DNA of 55,903 nucleotides from NCBI RefSeq assembly GCF_000368025.1, contig NZ_KB849212.1:429819-485721 (forward strand). Direction: 5' to 3'. Under the pieces are notes generated by a model. It worked only from the letters and a program-made list of their open reading frames with translations, was not told the DNA's origin and searched no databases. A program made the translations under genes and the position numbers. The DNA comes from Acinetobacter parvus DSM 16617 = CIP 108168. GTDB taxonomy: Bacteria > Pseudomonadota > Gammaproteobacteria > Pseudomonadales > Moraxellaceae. Of the stretch, positions 8,967 through 17,139 are shown in pieces (the stretch's first letter is position 1; every line of letters begins with the position of its first letter).

Positions 8967-9029
8967 AATTATGTACACATACGTGTACATATTTAGCAGA
9001 TTTCATCCTTTCTTATAATTATGTACACA
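8967..9029. promoter_or_regulatory. Arm-type integrase sites and probable int promoter at the left end
   Basis: ATGTACAC occurs at 8971-8978 and 9021-9028, and its inverse GTGTACAT at 8983-8990. The 13-base unit starting AATTATGTACAC is repeated at 8967 and 9017. The same GTGTACAT octamer occurs twice near the other end (54297, 54309). Repeats of this kind on both sides of an att core are typical arm-type binding sites. A perfect TATAAT at 9014-9019 has only a weak -35 and could be the int -10, so the integrase may repress itself. Confidence 0.6.
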
Positions 9030-9037
9030 GGTGATCT

Positions 9038-10240
9038 ATGTCTTTAACTGAAATGTGGCTAAAAGCTAATAATGGCAAGGCTCGCGAGAAAGTTGAAGAA
9101 GTAGCAGACCGTGATTCAATGAGTGTTCGGATCTCACCTAAGGGCAAAATTGTTTTTCAGCTTCGCTATAGGTTTGCAGGAAAAGCCGATCGTTTAGATC
9201 TTGGCACATACCCTCACCTTTCATTAAAAGATGCTCGTTTAAAAGCTGGTGAAATGCGCTCTCTTTTAGATAAGGGCTTAAACCCGAAACTTGAACAACG
9301 AGTGCAACAGCAAAAATATATCGAAGCAAGCACATTTGAAGAAGTGTTTAATGATTGGTATGAAAGTTATTGTTTAAAGAAGAAAACGTCTGCTCAACAA
9401 ATTAAAAATACTTTTGAACAGCACGTCATTCCAGAAATCGGTGATTTACCAATCGAACGTATCACCCTGCAGCAGTGGTTAGCCTTACTTGAGGAACTAG
9501 CAGATGATGTACCATCGATTGCAGATCGTGTTCTAACAAATGCAAAACAGGTTCTTAAGTGGGCTAAAAAGAGACAATTGCTTGATGTGAATGTTTTATC
9601 CGACATTTATGCTAAAGAAGATCTAGGCATTGAGCGAAATCGTGGCACCCGTTTTCTATCAGATGAAGAAATTAAAATGGTTTGGTTGGCGATCGAGCAA
9701 TCAAATATTTTGCCTAAAAATAAAATTTTCCTAAAATTGTGTTTAATGTTTGGTTGTAGAAACGGTGAACTAAGAAAAGCTAAAAAGACAGATTTTGATT
9801 TAAAAAGAAAAGTCTGGATTGTTCCAGTAGTGAATAATAAGACTGGTAAGAAAACTGGTCGTGAAATCATTCGCCCAATTTTGCCTGAAATGGAAGCATT
9901 AATAGTTGAGGCTTTCGACTATAACAATTCAGTCTATTTCTTAACGAATGACAATGAAGATAAATCCATGAGTCATGGATCTTCAAATTCTTTACCCAGT
10001 TATATTATGGAACGCCTCAGAAGACACCATGAATACTATATGAAGCATTGGTCTCTTCACGATCTCAGAAGAACAGCACGTACAAATTTCAGTGCTTTTA
10101 CTTCACGTGATATTGCACAACTCATGATCGGTCATGTAATGTCTGGTGAACAAGGCACTTATGATTATTTTGAGTATTTGCCTCAACAAACTGAAGCTTA
10201 TGCAAAGTGGATACAAAAATTAAAATCACTAAGCGATTAA
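9038..10240 (+). CDS. int: Tyrosine site-specific recombinase (integrase)
   Basis: The 400-residue integrase has the N-terminal DUF4102 arm-binding domain (about residues 1-90, with LRYRFAGKADRLDLGTYP), a SAM-like core-binding domain (about 100-185) and the catalytic domain. Catalytic residues visible are Arg241 (GCRNGELR), His341 and Arg344 (HDLRRTAR), His366 (IGHVMSG) and the nucleophile Tyr375 (GTYDYFEY). It belongs to the P4-type family that often uses gene ends. Here it lies 200 bases inside attL and should recombine the 21-bp lysC core. AGGTG before the ATG is a good ribosome site. Confidence 0.95.
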   Translation: MSLTEMWLKANNGKAREKVEEVADRDSMSVRISPKGKIVFQLRYRFAGKADRLDLGTYPHLSLKDARLKAGEMRSLLDKGLNPKLEQRVQQQKYIEASTFEEVFNDWYESYCLKKKTSAQQIKNTFEQHVIPEIGDLPIERITLQQWLALLEELADDVPSIADRVLTNAKQVLKWAKKRQLLDVNVLSDIYAKEDLGIERNRGTRFLSDEEIKMVWLAIEQSNILPKNKIFLKLCLMFGCRNGELRKAKKTDFDLKRKVWIVPVVNNKTGKKTGREIIRPILPEMEALIVEAFDYNNSVYFLTNDNEDKSMSHGSSNSLPSYIMERLRRHHEYYMKHWSLHDLRRTARTNFSAFTSRDIAQLMIGHVMSGEQGTYDYFEYLPQQTEAYAKWIQKLKSLSD

Positions 10241-10289
10241 TTGAGAACAAGTAATGAAAAAAATATTAACAACAATATTGCTTCTCAAT
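10240..10289 (+). other. Inverted repeats just downstream of int
   Basis: ATTGAGAA (10240-10247) and TTCTCAAT (10282-10289) are perfect inverted copies 34 bases apart. AATATT-AACAAC-AATATT lies between them. The pair begins at the int stop codon. It could fold as a terminator-like stem or act as an operator for the SRAP/umuD side. There is no T-run to decide. Confidence 0.35.
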
Positions 10290-10319
10290 AGAACACTTAA
10301 ATTGCTCATAGTCTATTAA
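10254..10319 (+). CDS. Possible 21-residue hydrophobic peptide
   Basis: An ATG at 10254 opens 21 codons, MKKILTTILLLNRTLKLLIVY, then TAA. A basic start and a leucine-rich stretch resemble small membrane peptides, including type I toxins. The ribosome site is poor and the frame overlaps the inverted repeats, so it may be chance. Confidence 0.22.
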   Translation: MKKILTTILLLNRTLKLLIVY

Positions 10320-10338
10320 GAATAAATTGGAGTTTCAT

Positions 10339-10983
10339 ATGTGTGCAAACTACGAACCAATCTCAAAAAGCCGTGCTCAATTACTCAACCTATTCGAACC
10401 GACATTTGACTATAAAACTGACATATATCCGAACTATGAAGCCCCTATCCTCTTTTCGAAGCGCGGTAATTTAGAGTGGCGTTTGGCTCGTTTCGGTTTA
10501 GTTGCGCATTGGTTGGATGACATTAAAAAAGCTAAGAATACTTATAACGCTAGAACTGAGACCGTCGATAAAAAACCTAGTTTTCGAAATGCATGGAAGA
10601 AAAACCAATTTTGCTTAATTCCAGTTGAGACAATTTTTGAGCCAAAATATATAGACGGGAAAGCACATTGGTACGGAATTTATCGTAGAGATGAATTACC
10701 GTTTACCGTCGCAGGCATCTATGAATATGCGGTTATTGATGGCGTTGAATATAGATCAATGTCTATGTTGACGATCAATTCAGATGTACACCCGTTTATG
10801 AATCAATTTCATGCACCAGATGACGAGAAGCGATCAATCATTGTAATACCACGAGATCGTCGTAATGATTGGCTTAACTGTAACCATGAACAAGCGAGAG
10901 ATTTTTTCTTTGAAATGCCTGTTGATGAGTTCACCGCTGCACCCAAATCCGAGATGCATAAATTCCGACCAAACACACATTGA
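10339..10983 (+). CDS. SRAP-family protein (YedK/HMCES), abasic-site shield
   Basis: The 214-residue protein carries the SRAP active-site set: Cys2 (exposed once Met1 is removed), Asn70 (YNARTE), Glu101 (IFEPKY) and His158 (FHAPDDEKRS). SRAP proteins form a thiazolidine crosslink with abasic sites in single-stranded DNA at stalled forks. The start must be the ATG at 10339 so that Cys follows Met. TTGGAG lies 6 bases upstream; an upstream in-frame TTG at 10327 would bury the cysteine and is rejected. It precedes umuD and umuC on the same strand, as part of a DNA-damage cassette. Confidence 0.9.
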   Translation: MCANYEPISKSRAQLLNLFEPTFDYKTDIYPNYEAPILFSKRGNLEWRLARFGLVAHWLDDIKKAKNTYNARTETVDKKPSFRNAWKKNQFCLIPVETIFEPKYIDGKAHWYGIYRRDELPFTVAGIYEYAVIDGVEYRSMSMLTINSDVHPFMNQFHAPDDEKRSIIVIPRDRRNDWLNCNHEQARDFFFEMPVDEFTAAPKSEMHKFRPNTH

Positions 10984-10988
10984 GCCGC

Positions 10989-11006
10989 GACAAGTTACGA
11001 CTTGTC
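10989..11006 (+). terminator. Hairpin after the SRAP gene
   Basis: GACAAGT and ACTTGTC pair perfectly around a TACG loop, 6 bases after the stop codon, followed by CTTGTTT. It is a weak intrinsic terminator or mRNA-stabilising stem that separates the SRAP gene from umuD. Confidence 0.45.
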
Positions 11007-11030
11007 CTTGTTTATCCACAGATAAATAAA

Positions 11031-11061
11031 TTTGAAATTCAAACGGCAATAATTTTATCCT
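11031..11061 (+). promoter_or_regulatory. Candidate umuD promoter overlapping a palindrome
   Basis: TTTGAA-A-TTCAAA (11031-11043) is a perfect 6-bp inverted repeat. It contains a -35-like TTGAAA (11032-11037), and 18 bases later comes TATCCT (11056-11061). The transcript would start about 45 bases before umuD. A TTGAA...TTCAA dyad over the -35 resembles the damage-responsive operators described for Acinetobacter UmuD, but the match here is short. Confidence 0.4.
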
Positions 11062-11111
11062 AATAAGACCGATTCACTTCAAACACGCCCCAGTAGCGTA
11101 GGAGTATCAAA

Positions 11112-11738
11112 ATGTCTAAGAAGTTACCAATTTACTTCTCTGATGGCGCATGGTCGAGTCTCCAGACTCTCATGGGACCAGAGGGAAAGCCCAGCCCCAC
11201 ACTTAATGCTGTACTTGAACAGATTGCCATTCAAACTGATCTAATTGACAAGCTTGGCCTTACTCAATTTCTCCCGAAATCAAAGGCAGCAATCCCTGTT
11301 GCACTTGAGCGAATACCAGCTGGTCCAGCATTCGCAACCAAAGATGAACAAGAAAAATCACTCGATCTTAATGAGTTCTTAATTCACAACCCTATCTCAA
11401 CATTTATCGCATATGTGGATAGCGAATCAATGCTTGGTGCTGGATTGGAAGTAAATGACCCAATCATTATTGACCGAAGCATTGAAGCGAAGCACAACGA
11501 TATCGTCGTGGCACTCATAGATAATAAAGACTCAACAATTAAAAGACTGATGATTACGAGCAAAATGTCCAAGTCTGAGATAAAAGAAATTTTTGGGGAT
11601 GAAAATCAGCATTTACCCATACTTTGGTTAAAAGCGGAAAATCCAGCTTATGAACACATCATTCCCTCTGACAGTCAAACAATAGTTGTTTGGGGTGTGG
11701 TGACATTTAATCTTAAGCGTATCTATCAGCGTTCATAA
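11112..11738 (+). CDS. umuD: UmuD-like S24 autoprotease
   Basis: The 208-residue protein has a LexA/UmuD peptidase domain preceded by an N-terminus longer than that of E. coli UmuD, like the extended UmuD of Acinetobacter. A cleavage site fits Ala70-Gly71 (IPAGPAF). The nucleophile would be Ser106 (DSESMLGAG) and the general base Lys144 (TIKRLMI). The spacing of 36 and 38 residues agrees with C24/S60/K97 in E. coli UmuD. After RecA-stimulated cleavage it should join UmuC as an error-prone polymerase. Long UmuD proteins also repress damage genes in Acinetobacter, so this copy may be regulatory. umuC starts 14 bases later. Confidence 0.9.
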   Translation: MSKKLPIYFSDGAWSSLQTLMGPEGKPSPTLNAVLEQIAIQTDLIDKLGLTQFLPKSKAAIPVALERIPAGPAFATKDEQEKSLDLNEFLIHNPISTFIAYVDSESMLGAGLEVNDPIIIDRSIEAKHNDIVVALIDNKDSTIKRLMITSKMSKSEIKEIFGDENQHLPILWLKAENPAYEHIIPSDSQTIVVWGVVTFNLKRIYQRS

Positions 11739-11752
11739 CAAGAAGAATCAAA

Positions 11753-13048
11753 ATGAAAAATGAAAATCGCATATTCGCACTTGTGGATGTGAATAATTGC
11801 TACGTCTCATGTGAACGTGTTTTTAATCCATCCCTAAATGGCATCCCAACAATTGTCCTCTCAAACAATGATGGCTGTGCAGTAGCTCGAAGTCAGGAAG
11901 CTAAGGATTTGGGCATTCGGATGGGGGTGCCTTTGTTCCAGATTGAGGACATTGTGAAGCAGTATAATGTTCAAGTTCTATCAAGCAATTACGCACTATA
12001 CGGCGAAATGTCACGCCGATTTATGAATCTACTTAGCCAGTATGTCGCACCTGGTGAACAAGAGGTTTATAGCATTGATGAATGCTTTCTTGAACTAACT
12101 GCGTTCGAGAAAAACTATGACTTAACAGCTTACGCCCAAGAGATGAGATCCAAAGTATTGCAATGGCTTGGATTGCCCTGTTGCATTGGAATTGGTCGCA
12201 GTAAGACTGAGGCAAAAATCGCAAACCATATTGCCAAGAAGAATAAATTCTTTAACGGCGTGTGTAATCTGGTATCACTGGACCCATGCTCTACAGAATA
12301 CTTACTTGCTCAAATTGATGTAGGTGAAGTTTGGGGTGTAGGTCGGCAGAACTGCAAAAGATTAAATGACATGAACATCAATTCAGTTTTAGATTTAGTT
12401 GAAGCGAATCCAAAAGATATTAAAAAGCAGTTCTCAATCGTGATGGAAAAAACTGTCCTTGAATTACAGGGGATTTCATGTATTGACCTTGAAACAGATT
12501 CTCTTGCTAAACAACAAATCATTAGTAGTCGTTCATACGGACACCCAGTTTATGAAATTGAGGAAATCAAGTCATCGGTGCGACTATTCGTGACCAGAGC
12601 TGTTGAACGTATGCGGGAAGATTCATCACTCTGTAAAATGGTTGGAGTCTATATACAAACAGGCCGTTTTAATAAAGGGGAACGCTATTCACCGTATATT
12701 ATCGTCCAGATGCAAGAACACACAGATGATTTACTTGAAATCACTCGTGGTGTGATGCGCGGAATAGATCAAATTTTCAAAAAAGGATTTAAGTACAAAA
12801 AGGCTGGAATCGTATTGCTTGAACTTATGCCAAAAGCAAAATTTGTACCTGACCTTTTTACAGATTATTCACAACGTCATGAACGTGAAAAACTATCCAA
12901 CACTCTGGAAGCAATAACAGATCGGTTTGGTAAAGACTTGGTTTCACTAGGGCTCTGTAATGATAAACATGCAAATTGGCAAATGAATCAAAACCGTCGC
13001 TCACCTGCATATCTTACAAACTGGAATGAACTTTTTAGAATAGGATGA
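11753..13048 (+). CDS. umuC: Y-family DNA polymerase V catalytic subunit
   Basis: The 431-residue protein has the Y-family catalytic carboxylates: Asp12 in FALVDVNNCY and Asp109-Glu110 in YSIDECFL. The steric-gate region is VNNCYVSCE. The helix-hairpin-helix thumb (VGRQNCKRLNDM), little-finger domain and C-terminal UmuC tail are present, so the length is normal. With cleaved UmuD it performs lesion bypass during the SOS response. It is preceded by umuD and shares an ATGA overlap with the small gene after it. Prophage-borne umuDC is common in Acinetobacter and can raise mutation rates. Confidence 0.95.
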   Translation: MKNENRIFALVDVNNCYVSCERVFNPSLNGIPTIVLSNNDGCAVARSQEAKDLGIRMGVPLFQIEDIVKQYNVQVLSSNYALYGEMSRRFMNLLSQYVAPGEQEVYSIDECFLELTAFEKNYDLTAYAQEMRSKVLQWLGLPCCIGIGRSKTEAKIANHIAKKNKFFNGVCNLVSLDPCSTEYLLAQIDVGEVWGVGRQNCKRLNDMNINSVLDLVEANPKDIKKQFSIVMEKTVLELQGISCIDLETDSLAKQQIISSRSYGHPVYEIEEIKSSVRLFVTRAVERMREDSSLCKMVGVYIQTGRFNKGERYSPYIIVQMQEHTDDLLEITRGVMRGIDQIFKKGFKYKKAGIVLLELMPKAKFVPDLFTDYSQRHEREKLSNTLEAITDRFGKDLVSLGLCNDKHANWQMNQNRRSPAYLTNWNELFRIG

Positions 13049-13272
13049 TTCTTATGCATTTATTTAAATTATCTAATGAACAATTAGCACAATTGCTTAT
13101 TCCAAAACGTTTTGTTCCAATCAAACCTAAAGAGTTAGAGGAAAAGAATGTTGAATATGTATTTGATAGCTCTGATAAGTTTGAATTAACTTATGATGAG
13201 CTTATTGAAATTATTGGAAAAGCGAGACAAGCAGGTCCGCGTATGATACCTGTGCTGGGGACGGTAAATTAA
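13045..13272 (+). CDS. Small protein translationally coupled to umuC
   Basis: The 75-residue frame starts at an ATG that overlaps the umuC TGA (ATGA), which favours coupled translation. A second ATG at 13054 is possible. The sequence is acidic in the middle (DSSDKFELTYDELIEIIGKA) and has no transmembrane segment or known domain. It may be a phage accessory to the polymerase cassette. The function is unknown. Confidence 0.55.
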   Translation: MILMHLFKLSNEQLAQLLIPKRFVPIKPKELEEKNVEYVFDSSDKFELTYDELIEIIGKARQAGPRMIPVLGTVN

Positions 13273-13348
13273 AATAGAGTATTGTGAAAATATATGCGCT
13301 AAATGTAGATAAAAACTAATTCTTGCGCATAAATATTCTCAAAATAAT

Positions 13349-13370
13349 AAAGCACTTATAAAAGTGCTTT
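13349..13370 (+). terminator. Intrinsic terminator after the umuDC cassette
   Basis: AAAGCACTT and AAGTGCTTT form a perfect 9-bp stem with an ATAA loop, 77 bases after the last plus-strand stop. A/T tracts in both arms make it usable in either direction. It lies at the convergence of the plus-strand damage cassette and the minus-strand late operon. Confidence 0.65.
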
Positions 13371-13386
13371 AATGCTAATTCAAACA

Positions 13387-13479
13387 TTAACCTTGTTCTT
13401 GATCGCATGGGCTTTGCAACATGGTATCACACACAAAACAAAAACGCTCATTATCTTCATTGATAGTGAGCGTTTGCAA
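13387..13479 (-). CDS. Candidate 30-residue CxxC peptide downstream of endolysin
   Basis: After the endolysin TAA (13495-13497) the same frame stays open for 35 codons to TAA 13387-13389. A TTG at 13479 could start a 30-residue peptide. It contains CFVC and a further Cys eight residues on (ERFCFVCDTMLQSPCDQEQG), which looks like a metal-binding knuckle and not random sequence. There is no good ribosome site, so it may instead be a read-through extension of the endolysin. The late-operon terminator hairpin is embedded in it. Confidence 0.35.
   Translation of the reverse strand: MQTLTINEDNERFCFVCDTMLQSPCDQEQG
13442..13475 (-). terminator. Late-operon terminator
   Basis: Arms 13442-13455 and 13462-13475 pair over 14 positions with one G-U type mismatch. 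On the minus strand the stem is followed by a U-rich run. It lies below the endolysin stop and is the natural end of the 34-kb minus-strand transcription unit. Confidence 0.7.
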
Positions 13480-13494
13480 TGATGTACTTTGATT

Positions 13495-14037
13495 TTACGA
13501 GACTCGGTTATTGATCCATCCATAGAAGAATTGTTCCTGAGTTGGATTGCGTTCGCAGATCTCGATATAGCGCTGCCCTTGCATGATGTTGAGCACTCGA
13601 ATTAAGACCTTTTCACCTTCTTTCCCACGTTTGGCTATAAAGGTTTTCAGGGCATTCAAAGTGGCTGGTCCATACACACCATCAATTACTAGATCTGACC
13701 ACCCGCCTTTACCTTCATTGTTCAAAAGATTCAAAGTACGTTGTAGCAATGGTTTAGCAAAACCAGTTCCACAGTTGACGCCTGTATCGAGTAACTCTTC
13801 AGCAACGGCTGCACTAATCGCATTTACTTGGTCAAAACGTGGTGAGATCCAGTATTGTTTTCGATATATGTCTTTGGCCACACTTAATGGCAGATCTCGC
13901 ATGTGACCTTTGAAGCCACTTGCACGTGCTACAGCTTCAGTAATACCGTACTTAGTTGCACCTCCTCGATCTGCGGGATTGTTTACATACCCACCTTCAC
14001 GCTTAATCAACTCATTTAAATATTCTTCAATATTCAT
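13495..14037 (-). CDS. Endolysin, glycoside hydrolase family 108 type
   Basis: The 180-residue protein has the GH108 (zliS-like) N-terminal domain with the catalytic glutamate in REGGYVNNPADRGG (Glu14) and GATKYGIT at 26-33, followed by a peptidoglycan-binding-like C-terminal part (about residues 90-175, DGVYGPATLNALK). It should act as a muramidase on cell-wall glycan after holin opening. There is no signal sequence. It lies at the end of the late operon, below two holin-like genes, with AAAGGAAAA upstream as ribosome site. Confidence 0.9.
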   Translation of the reverse strand: MNIEEYLNELIKREGGYVNNPADRGGATKYGITEAVARASGFKGHMRDLPLSVAKDIYRKQYWISPRFDQVNAISAAVAEELLDTGVNCGTGFAKPLLQRTLNLLNNEGKGGWSDLVIDGVYGPATLNALKTFIAKRGKEGEKVLIRVLNIMQGQRYIEICERNPTQEQFFYGWINNRVS

Positions 14038-14056
14038 TTCATTTTCCTTTAGACGT

Positions 14057-14076
14057 AAAAAACCGCCCTAAGGCGG
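14057..14076 (-). terminator. Short terminator in front of the endolysin gene
   Basis: CCGCC (14063-14067) and GGCGG (14072-14076) pair around a 4-base loop, followed on the minus strand by six U and then directly by the endolysin ribosome site. It is one of a series of similar elements placed before late genes. Confidence 0.6.
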
Positions 14077-14096
14077 CTGTTTATTGATTGCAGAAT

Positions 14097-14309
14097 TTAA
14101 CTTTCTTTATCTTTATTCTTTTCTTGCTCTGAACTACCGAAGTAGAAACCGCAAGCAGTTGTCATTGCCCCTGCAATAAAACCCAAAGCCGTGTTTATTA
14201 AGTTGCTGTTTTCCCGTGGCATATCAATAAAGAATAATGCGATTACCAGGACAAACATTAATGCAACTAAGGCAAAGGCCAGATAAGCCCGAGTTTGTTC
14301 ACTTGTCAT
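14097..14309 (-). CDS. Holin-like small membrane protein
   Basis: The 70-residue protein has two predicted transmembrane helices (about 8-28 and 40-60) joined by a short loop with MPRENSN, and a charged C-terminus (SSEQEKNKDKES). This is class II holin topology. The ATG at 14309 is chosen because AAGGTG lies 6 bases upstream; a GTG at 14318 is less likely. It overlaps the preceding holin gene by 11 bases. The two may be a holin and antiholin pair. No spanin gene was recognised nearby. Confidence 0.6.
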   Translation of the reverse strand: MTSEQTRAYLAFALVALMFVLVIALFFIDMPRENSNLINTALGFIAGAMTTACGFYFGSSEQEKNKDKES

Positions 14310-14580
14310 CAAAATCACCTTTTAAACGTTCTTTAGTTTGCTCATATTGTTTCTTTCTCAATTCGTGGATCTCTTCAGCACGCTTGTCATCACGCCGTTT
14401 AAAATACAGCGTGGTAAAAAATGAGATCACACCAATAAAGACCGAAAACCAAACAGCCCAATCTACACTTGCTGCATACGCTGCCACAGATGCCCCCGCC
14501 GACATATAAGATACTTTTGGTGCTGCTGCTGCGATTGTGTTTGTAGCAGCTTCAACCGCGCTTGCTGCCTGTTCTTGCAT
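14299..14580 (-). CDS. Phage holin
   Basis: The 93-residue protein has an alanine-rich N-terminus and two closely spaced hydrophobic helices (about 25-44 and 46-64, with WAVWFSVFIGVISFF). A strongly charged amphipathic tail beginning KRRDDKRAEEIHELRKK follows. That matches the class II holins that precede endolysins in many siphophages. The start is the ATG at 14580, with GGAGA upstream; an earlier in-frame start at 14613 lacks a ribosome site. Its position before a second holin-like gene and the endolysin supports the call. Confidence 0.65.
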   Translation of the reverse strand: MQEQAASAVEAATNTIAAAAPKVSYMSAGASVAAYAASVDWAVWFSVFIGVISFFTTLYFKRRDDKRAEEIHELRKKQYEQTKERLKGDFDDK

Positions 14581-14648
14581 TTTCTGTCTCCAGAAATAAG
14601 AAAGCCTCCGCAAATAGGATGCTAATTATTTAGATTAAAATCTATGTT

Positions 14649-17138
14649 TTATGCTTCAGATGTACTTTGAGTAATCTGATTTGAATAGTTCCAGGTTGTT
14701 TCTTTCCATACGTCTCTCGCTGCGACACGGATATAATATGGCGTTGTTGCTTGTAACCCTCCTATGGTGGTGGTTAATGCTGTACCCGTCCAAGACGGTG
14801 CTGTCGTTGTTGGATCAAAGTCTGCAGTCGCACTTAACCAAACTGCATAATCTTTAAGATCTGGTACATCACTTGGTGTCCAGCTAACAGTGATCGAATT
14901 GGCCGTTGCAGATGTGTACACGTTCAACAATTGTGGTGGCACCGGATTACTGATATTCAGCTCCGCAAAGGTACTGACAATCGAACCGTTTTTACTTGCG
15001 ACCCGTACAGTATACGCACGTTGAATACCGTCGATTTTCGCTTCATCCATCCTGTAACTATAATCAGTATTTGTCGTTTCAACTTCACGTAGCAATACAC
15101 CACCTGACATGATTTGAACGATATACCCTGTAGCACCAGCTGCACTTTGCCATTGAACCTTAAAGCTTGTACCTTCAAAGGCTGACTGAAGGGATAGACC
15201 TTTTACGCCAGATGGACGGCTGCCAGTAATGGTGTGACTATAAGCGGCTACCTCATCCAGAGTCTGTTCTTTTTGCTGCAATCCATTGAAGCTGGTGAAC
15301 TTCAGATAAATCTGCTTTCCAACCATATTTTCATTGTAATCATGGCTAAAAATGGCACGATCAATACGAACAAATGATTCACCTGCATTATGTGGCCCTG
15401 CATCATCGAAACGTCCACGGATCACATCGCTCAATGTATACAGCCCAGATCCATTCAATGTGGCCTCAATATAGTTAATATATTCGTCACCGACTCTACA
15501 TAGAGTTGCATCAACTTCAGCATCTTCAACCGTACCACTGAACATCTGGCTGGATGTATTCAACTGAATCTGCATCTCGGTATCATCTGCATCAATCGCT
15601 GAAACCAGGGCACCATATCGGGCAGACCCATAGATCGTACCAACCATTTCATAAGTTGTATTATCCAAGCTGACCCAGACATTACAGCCGCCCCAATTAA
15701 TTCCACCGGATACAGCTACCCAAATCTGATTCTTACCCCCTGTCAAATCTAATGGTGGCTCAAAAATATTCGGTGCATTCACGTTTCCTGGCTCTTCATT
15801 TCCACCTTGGTACCCATTAGATGATTGAATATCATATTCAACCGCAGAGCGAGATCCAACAGCCAGTTCTTCAGCTGTAATAGACAACATTCCATCTTCA
15901 TCTTCTTCGACACGAGTGATACGTACCGGGAAACGATTCAAGCCTAAAGACTCATCCGTGATCGTCACAATGTCCATCGGCTCTAAACGGCAGTACTTCC
16001 AGCCTAGTTCGAATTCATATTCATTACGAACATACAATTTTCGCTGTAGTAGCAATTGCACTGCATGACGGGCAATTTTAGGTTCACAGAAAAAATCATG
16101 CTTGACCGGATCTTGCGTACGTAGACCAAACATTTCAATATTTGCCTGGTCTTTAGCTTCAACGGTTTCAGTGTTGTATTGATTGAAGCGGTTTACATAT
16201 TCAATCTGGCAATGATTATAGGCATCAGTATCACGACTTCGGCGTACCCGAACTGGCTGATCTTCACCTAGAAAATCGTCATCAGTAAGGTGATAAACAG
16301 GCTCTAGATCAGGTACGAACGTTACCCCATTTCCACTGACGACACTGTCACCATAAGATCGGATCTTCAAACCGTCTGGACTAGGTACCACGGCACAATT
16401 CACCGCTTCAACAATTTCATTGATGATTTCGAATGCTTCACGCTGTTCTGTTAAAGCAGGACTGATCAACAAATTGGTTGCTGTACAGTAGGTCCGAAAT
16501 TCAGACAAATCTGCCATTTGCAGACTGGGTGATGCGCCATATCGTGGATTGGTAATGAAGTCTTCAATTACATCTGCAGGATTAGCATCTTGAATCGTTT
16601 CTGAGAATGTAATATCACTGATCACTTCAAAATTGTGATTCGATAAGCTGGCACTCCCCCCCAGATCGTAGTTGGCACATGCGACATAACCGAGAAATGG
16701 ATAGTGCAATGCCTGGTCAGGATGCTTTGATGGGAGATAGCCCCAAACAGGATTATGATCACCATCAAATAATTCAAACCCTAGCTGATCAATGGGTTTA
16801 AGCTGAATACCACCTTCCGTTTTAGGAACAATCTGTTCTTTGTCACGCCAGATAATCCCAATGTCTTTGATTTTATTTTCGCAAAGCCCCAGCATGAAGG
16901 ACGCGCTGTAGGTATAAGTCGTGTTTTTGGTTTTTACACCACCACCCTTCCCCCCTTGCTTTTTCGTTGTTGTGTGGGCCGTGGCTGTAAAATCCCCATA
17001 CCAGAACATATTTGCCGCAACACGATTTTTGCCATAGACTAGGGGCTGGCAAAGGCCATAAGCGGATTGTTGAATACGCATTGAATTGATACGTTTGTCA
17101 GATGTACTGACGGTACCACCACCAAAAACACCACCCAT
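14649..17138 (-). CDS. Tail tip / central fibre protein (lambda J-like) with FN3 domains
   Basis: The 829-residue protein begins with a glycine-rich MGGVFGGG leader and a module typical of phage tail-tip hub proteins (LCQPLVYGKNRVAANMFWYG). The middle is a hub-like region with the tail-protein signature around CRLEPMDIVTIT, and the C-terminus has two fibronectin type III repeats (about 640-735 and 735-825, SITVSWTPSDVPDLKDY and PYYIRVAARD). It should form the tail tip that the spike attaches to. It is shorter than lambda J. NlpC/P60, DUF2163 and DUF2460 genes lie just before it. Confidence 0.85.
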   Translation of the reverse strand: MGGVFGGGTVSTSDKRINSMRIQQSAYGLCQPLVYGKNRVAANMFWYGDFTATAHTTTKKQGGKGGGVKTKNTTYTYSASFMLGLCENKIKDIGIIWRDKEQIVPKTEGGIQLKPIDQLGFELFDGDHNPVWGYLPSKHPDQALHYPFLGYVACANYDLGGSASLSNHNFEVISDITFSETIQDANPADVIEDFITNPRYGASPSLQMADLSEFRTYCTATNLLISPALTEQREAFEIINEIVEAVNCAVVPSPDGLKIRSYGDSVVSGNGVTFVPDLEPVYHLTDDDFLGEDQPVRVRRSRDTDAYNHCQIEYVNRFNQYNTETVEAKDQANIEMFGLRTQDPVKHDFFCEPKIARHAVQLLLQRKLYVRNEYEFELGWKYCRLEPMDIVTITDESLGLNRFPVRITRVEEDEDGMLSITAEELAVGSRSAVEYDIQSSNGYQGGNEEPGNVNAPNIFEPPLDLTGGKNQIWVAVSGGINWGGCNVWVSLDNTTYEMVGTIYGSARYGALVSAIDADDTEMQIQLNTSSQMFSGTVEDAEVDATLCRVGDEYINYIEATLNGSGLYTLSDVIRGRFDDAGPHNAGESFVRIDRAIFSHDYNENMVGKQIYLKFTSFNGLQQKEQTLDEVAAYSHTITGSRPSGVKGLSLQSAFEGTSFKVQWQSAAGATGYIVQIMSGGVLLREVETTNTDYSYRMDEAKIDGIQRAYTVRVASKNGSIVSTFAELNISNPVPPQLLNVYTSATANSITVSWTPSDVPDLKDYAVWLSATADFDPTTTAPSWTGTALTTTIGGLQATTPYYIRVAARDVWKETTWNYSNQITQSTSEA

Positions 17139-17139
17139 T

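Noticed and set aside
8751..9037. tRNA gene as attachment site
   Set aside because: No cloverleaf is found at either end; the core is coding sequence of lysC.
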